DNA from: Pontibacter sp. G13
GTDB lineage: Bacteria; Bacteroidota; Bacteroidia; J057
Assembly: GCF_031851795.1 (NCBI RefSeq)
Contig: NZ_CP134696.1
Span: forward strand, 4,422,501 to 4,486,500
Reading direction: 5' to 3'
DNA: 64,000 nucleotides
Positions 61,100-64,000 of this stretch are shown in pieces. Positions within the stretch are counted from its first letter, which is position 1; each line of letters begins with the position of its first letter. The notes under the pieces were generated by a model. The model had not been told where the DNA came from and made no database searches. It saw only the letters and a list, made by a program, of their open reading frames with translations. The position numbers and the translations under genes were made by a program.

Positions 61100-63031
61100 T
61101 TAGTCCAGATTTTCAGGGACTTTCAGTATTTGCTCTAGATGACGATCGTGGTACTTGATCCATGATGCGATTTGGGTCATGCCTTGACCTCGCCACGCAG
61201 GGTACTGATCAATGAGATTTTTTTGCTCCCGTGGATCAGCCTCCACGTCATACAAAAAGGATCTACCGTAGCCAGCATCGACCATAAATTTGAATTCGGC
61301 ATTTCTATAGCCAAAAAGGAACGACGAGAACGGAGCGAAAAAGTATACGTTGGGCTGGACTCTAGGCCCCAGCAGGCTACTTCCCTGCCACTGACTAGGG
61401 GAGGGAATGCCCAGAACATGTGTAACGGTCGGCGCGATATCGATCATGCCGACGGGCTCAGATCTCGATTCGCCCTGGAAGGTTTCTCCATGAATGAGCA
61501 GTAGAGGGATCTTGATATGATCCTCCAAGATATGTCCTGCATGACCAAATTGGCCTTGCTCTCCGAAAGCTTCACCGTGATCTCCAAGCACGACCACCAA
61601 AGTCTCGTCTAATAACGATCTGGATTTCAACCCCTCCATCAACTTCCCAAACATCTGGTCGCTTTCCCGCAACGCATTGAGGTAGCGATTGCGGAGGCGA
61701 TTGCTCGTATCTATGCTATCAAGCGGATCGGTCACGAGATAGGGATAGTGAGTCTGATTGGTCCAACATACCGCAAAGAAGGGTTCGTCCGGAGATTCTT
61801 GGACCCAATCCCAAAATGCGGGCTCCACACATCCGTCCTCGATTGTGTTCATGTACTTCCAATGCGTACTATGCGCTGATTCGTGAATCTGACTGCATGC
61901 AATCGAGCGATGATCTTGAATCTGACCAAACTTCTGCGCTTCCAAAAAAGTGCCGATTCGCTGAAATCTATTATCTGCAGAGGTGAAAAACCCTGTTCGG
62001 TACCCTTGGCGCTCCAGCACCGCCGGTAAGGCAGGAAGCTCCACTTCGGGGGATTGCTGCGTGACGCTATTGAAGTTGGGCAATGGATACGTGCTTGTCA
62101 GCAATGAGAAGAGTGCCTTGTTGGTGGAAGGAACATGGGTGTAGGCCGCATCGAATTGCAGGGCTTGATCTCGATATTGGGCGATGTGGGGCGTCACCTG
62201 AAAACTCGAATCATAAGTCTGTACATATCGTGCGGCAGTGGACTCCAACACCACAAACAGCACGTTTTTGATGGAAGCGTTGGGTTTTTCGAGCTGAAGG
62301 GGGTGATGCGTCTGGGATATTTGGGATTCCACCTCGGGATCGGTGGGCCAGTCATGCAAGGGCGCTGATTCGTGGAAAAGAGGCGTGGATGCCATAAATT
62401 GGATTAATGGGCTGATCTGATGGCTTTGCGGAACCGCCCAGATCGAAAGTACCCCAAAGCTGATCAGAAGATACAAGCCCCAAAGTGCTCCAAATACACC
62501 GAGCAATCTTTGCCGTCCGTACTTTTCTCCCAACTCCATCAGCCCTTTTTTGATGAAGAACTGTAGCGCGACATAGAGGGCAATCGCGATACAGATTCCC
62601 AGCAGACCCGTCCAAGAGAATTGGGCCATCACGGCGGATTGCGCATCTGGACTCATCATGAAATCCGAGTACCGGAGCCAGGGGTAGTTCAGTGGGCTGC
62701 CGGTAAGGGTCCAAAACCAGGCATAGAGGATGGAGACCAGCATAGTGAGTGTCCATATAGCCTGAGCCGAATACAGGAAGATTTTGCCCAATTTGGCAGG
62801 GTATCGAAGCTTCCATAGCAATACCCCAATGCCTGCCAAGAGCAGACCAGAAAGGAGAATGTCGGTATGTGCCGATGAGATCATCAGCACGGCATTCTTG
62901 GGGTGTTTGATCAGTTGAATTGGCTGGAAGCCGCAAATGACCGATCTCGCAGGGAGGAGGCAACACCAAAGGCAGATGATTCCGGAGAGCAAGGAGTAGA
63001 TAACGTCTCGATAGTGGGATGATCTCGCCAT
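61100..63031 (-). CDS. LtaS-like membrane sulfatase-fold enzyme
   Basis: The 643-residue protein has five N-terminal membrane helices (first at about 11-35) and a sulfatase/alkaline-phosphatase-fold domain from about 255: VLFVVLESTAARYV (Glu263 metal ligand), a nucleophile region VPSTNKALFSLLTS (Thr303 or Ser302), and LGDHGEAFGEQGQFGHAGH (Asp484, His485). There is no Cys/Ser-x-Pro-x-Arg, so it is not a formylglycine sulfatase. It is LtaS- or phosphoethanolamine-transferase-like and should move phospho-alcohol groups onto envelope glycans. Its start overlaps the upstream SGNH gene by 121 bp; the shorter start at 62884 would remove that overlap but also one helix. Confidence 0.82.
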   Translation of the reverse strand: MARSSHYRDVIYSLLSGIICLWCCLLPARSVICGFQPIQLIKHPKNAVLMISSAHTDILLSGLLLAGIGVLLWKLRYPAKLGKIFLYSAQAIWTLTMLVSILYAWFWTLTGSPLNYPWLRYSDFMMSPDAQSAVMAQFSWTGLLGICIAIALYVALQFFIKKGLMELGEKYGRQRLLGVFGALWGLYLLISFGVLSIWAVPQSHQISPLIQFMASTPLFHESAPLHDWPTDPEVESQISQTHHPLQLEKPNASIKNVLFVVLESTAARYVQTYDSSFQVTPHIAQYRDQALQFDAAYTHVPSTNKALFSLLTSTYPLPNFNSVTQQSPEVELPALPAVLERQGYRTGFFTSADNRFQRIGTFLEAQKFGQIQDHRSIACSQIHESAHSTHWKYMNTIEDGCVEPAFWDWVQESPDEPFFAVCWTNQTHYPYLVTDPLDSIDTSNRLRNRYLNALRESDQMFGKLMEGLKSRSLLDETLVVVLGDHGEAFGEQGQFGHAGHILEDHIKIPLLLIHGETFQGESRSEPVGMIDIAPTVTHVLGIPSPSQWQGSSLLGPRVQPNVYFFAPFSSFLFGYRNAEFKFMVDAGYGRSFLYDVEADPREQKNLIDQYPAWRGQGMTQIASWIKYHDRHLEQILKVPENLD

Positions 63032-63984
63032 TTCGCTTCGGTAAGCGGTTGGGAAGACCCGTTCATTTCCCCATGTTCCAGAGTGGCCCGGAAGATCTGG
63101 GTAAACTTGATAGCGCCTTGTGAACGAAGGTGGTTGGAATCGAAAAAGTCCTCGTCCGTGAAGCGTGGGTCTTCAGTAAAGTTGTAGTAGGCGATTGGTA
63201 GGGCTTGTGATAGAGAATCAGCCAATTCCTGCATACGCTGATATCGGGCAGGGTTGACTGTCGAAAGGTATGATTGATGCATGGGCATGGATACCAATAC
63301 AAGTTCCACGCCATGCTGATCGCAGGTTTCCGCCATTTCGACAATTCTATTGACATTTAGCGGAATAAGGGTTTCGTCGTAAAATTGATCGTGAAAAGTA
63401 CCGGCATTTTGACCATTCTTTTCTAGATCTCGCTGCTCCTCGGTCCAGTACCATCCATTTCTCCTAAATTCCACCAACGAATCCTTGCCCTGATAATAGG
63501 CGATGGAGCGATCCACAGATTTTTTGATGGTAAATAGATTGACAAGGCTATACCGTTTGGGAGACCAATTGCTGACGAATCCCTCTGATCCATAGAAATG
63601 AGCGTATTCGTAGCTTTTGTCATAATCGCCAATGTTCCGATCCGATTCTGAACCGAAAGTGGGATAGGAAACCGGGACGATCACCCTGCGGAGATTGGGG
63701 AGCTGATCGATGTATTTGTGAAGGAGGAAATGGTCAAAATAGAGGGTCTGTGCTGTCGCTCCCATGTTGAATGAGCGACCATCCAATAGGTCCGGCTGGA
63801 TCCCCAGATAGCTGTGGGAACTCCCCAGAATCCAGTTTTCCCATTGATCCAATCCCGCCTCAAATAGCTGGCGCTTGTGGGTATAATTGTTCGGTAGGAC
63901 GCGCTGAACGTATTCAAGCACTCCCAATGCAGCCATGATGGGCAGCAAAAACAAAAGGGTCTTTATGGAAAAGGTTCGGATCAA
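62911..63984 (-). CDS. SGNH/DltD-like acyltransferase-type protein
   Basis: The 357-residue protein has an N-terminal anchor (TLLFLLPIMAALGVLEYV), a GSSHSYLGIQPDLL motif in place of GDS (Ser at about 55 or 56) and a DSNHLRSQGAIKFT block with D-x-x-H near the end, so it resembles SGNH/DltD- or AlgX-like proteins that move acyl groups on envelope polymers. The visible start is TTG at 63984; the frame is open to the window end, so the real start may lie outside. The C-terminal 50 residues overlap the LtaS-like start in another frame and look non-conserved. Pairing with an LtaS-like enzyme fits an envelope-polymer function. Confidence 0.6.
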   Translation of the reverse strand: MIRTFSIKTLLFLLPIMAALGVLEYVQRVLPNNYTHKRQLFEAGLDQWENWILGSSHSYLGIQPDLLDGRSFNMGATAQTLYFDHFLLHKYIDQLPNLRRVIVPVSYPTFGSESDRNIGDYDKSYEYAHFYGSEGFVSNWSPKRYSLVNLFTIKKSVDRSIAYYQGKDSLVEFRRNGWYWTEEQRDLEKNGQNAGTFHDQFYDETLIPLNVNRIVEMAETCDQHGVELVLVSMPMHQSYLSTVNPARYQRMQELADSLSQALPIAYYNFTEDPRFTDEDFFDSNHLRSQGAIKFTQIFRATLEHGEMNGSSQPLTEAKWRDHPTIETLSTPCSPESSAFGVASSLRDRSFAASSQFN

Positions 63985-64000
63985 AACTGGAAATAGATAA

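Overview
The window looks like chromosomal DNA of a member of the Bacteroidota, possibly of the Saprospiria/Cytophagia type and free-living. The evidence is two secreted proteins with C-terminal type IX secretion (T9SS) sorting domains, -7 promoter elements of the TAnnTTTG type, no clear Shine-Dalgarno sequences, a single-gene fusion of the alpha and beta subunits of a 2-oxoacid dehydrogenase E1, DUF1573 and HYC_CC_PP family proteins, and a DnaG without zinc ligands. I found no rRNA, tRNA, CRISPR array, transposase or integrase.

Layout. 1-5.7 kb: a partial secreted LamG protein, a glycosyltransferase, a sulfotransferase and an SGNH hydrolase, all suggesting surface glycan work. 5.9-9.6 kb: a COG0523 zinc-chaperone-type GTPase directly upstream of dnaG, then two small membrane proteins. 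9.8-15.6 kb: a strong terminator, a GH63-like glucosidase, an aquaglyceroporin and a rhodanese lipoprotein, then a KAS III enzyme. 15.6-18.3 kb: a three-gene operon with two sulfotransferases and a fucosyltransferase-like enzyme. 18.4-24.5 kb: an outer-membrane porin, an isochorismatase-fold hydrolase, a truncated hemoglobin, a thioredoxin-tailed beta-propeller-like lipoprotein with a Cys-rich partner, and an AhpD-like protein. 24.8-29.5 kb: pgk, the E1 fusion and a DinB-fold protein.

29.5-37.6 kb is an accessory island. Small lipoprotein, TonB-like and hypothetical genes, one gene remnant and a DUF4143 ATPase are interspersed with a modular family of palindromic repeats. The family includes two 372-bp elements with 11-bp terminal inverted repeats (one mismatch) and ten copies of a REP-like palindrome. 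37.7-42.3 kb: oxyR, a MarR regulator, a GDCCVxC protein, scpB and rluB (the last two overlapping by 92 bp). 42.4-44.4 kb: a tandem array of the same repeat family (three 244-bp elements with TIRs and four 130-bp half elements) in which a GIY-YIG nuclease gene occurs twice, once intact and once frameshifted. 44.6-52.8 kb: a copper/silver-type efflux operon (HYC_CC_PP protein, CusA, TolC-like, CusB, metal-binding lipoprotein) divergent from a DUF1573 gene, with two copies of the palindrome AACTAA-N4-TTAGTT between them. 53-64 kb: an alpha/beta hydrolase, a T9SS protein, a solitary nuoM, a T9SS subtilase, an LtaS-like sulfatase-fold membrane protein and an SGNH/DltD-like partner.

The most unusual parts are the modular repeat family and its GIY-YIG array, the COG0523 gene beside a zinc-ligand-free DnaG, and the tandem operator in front of the copper operon.
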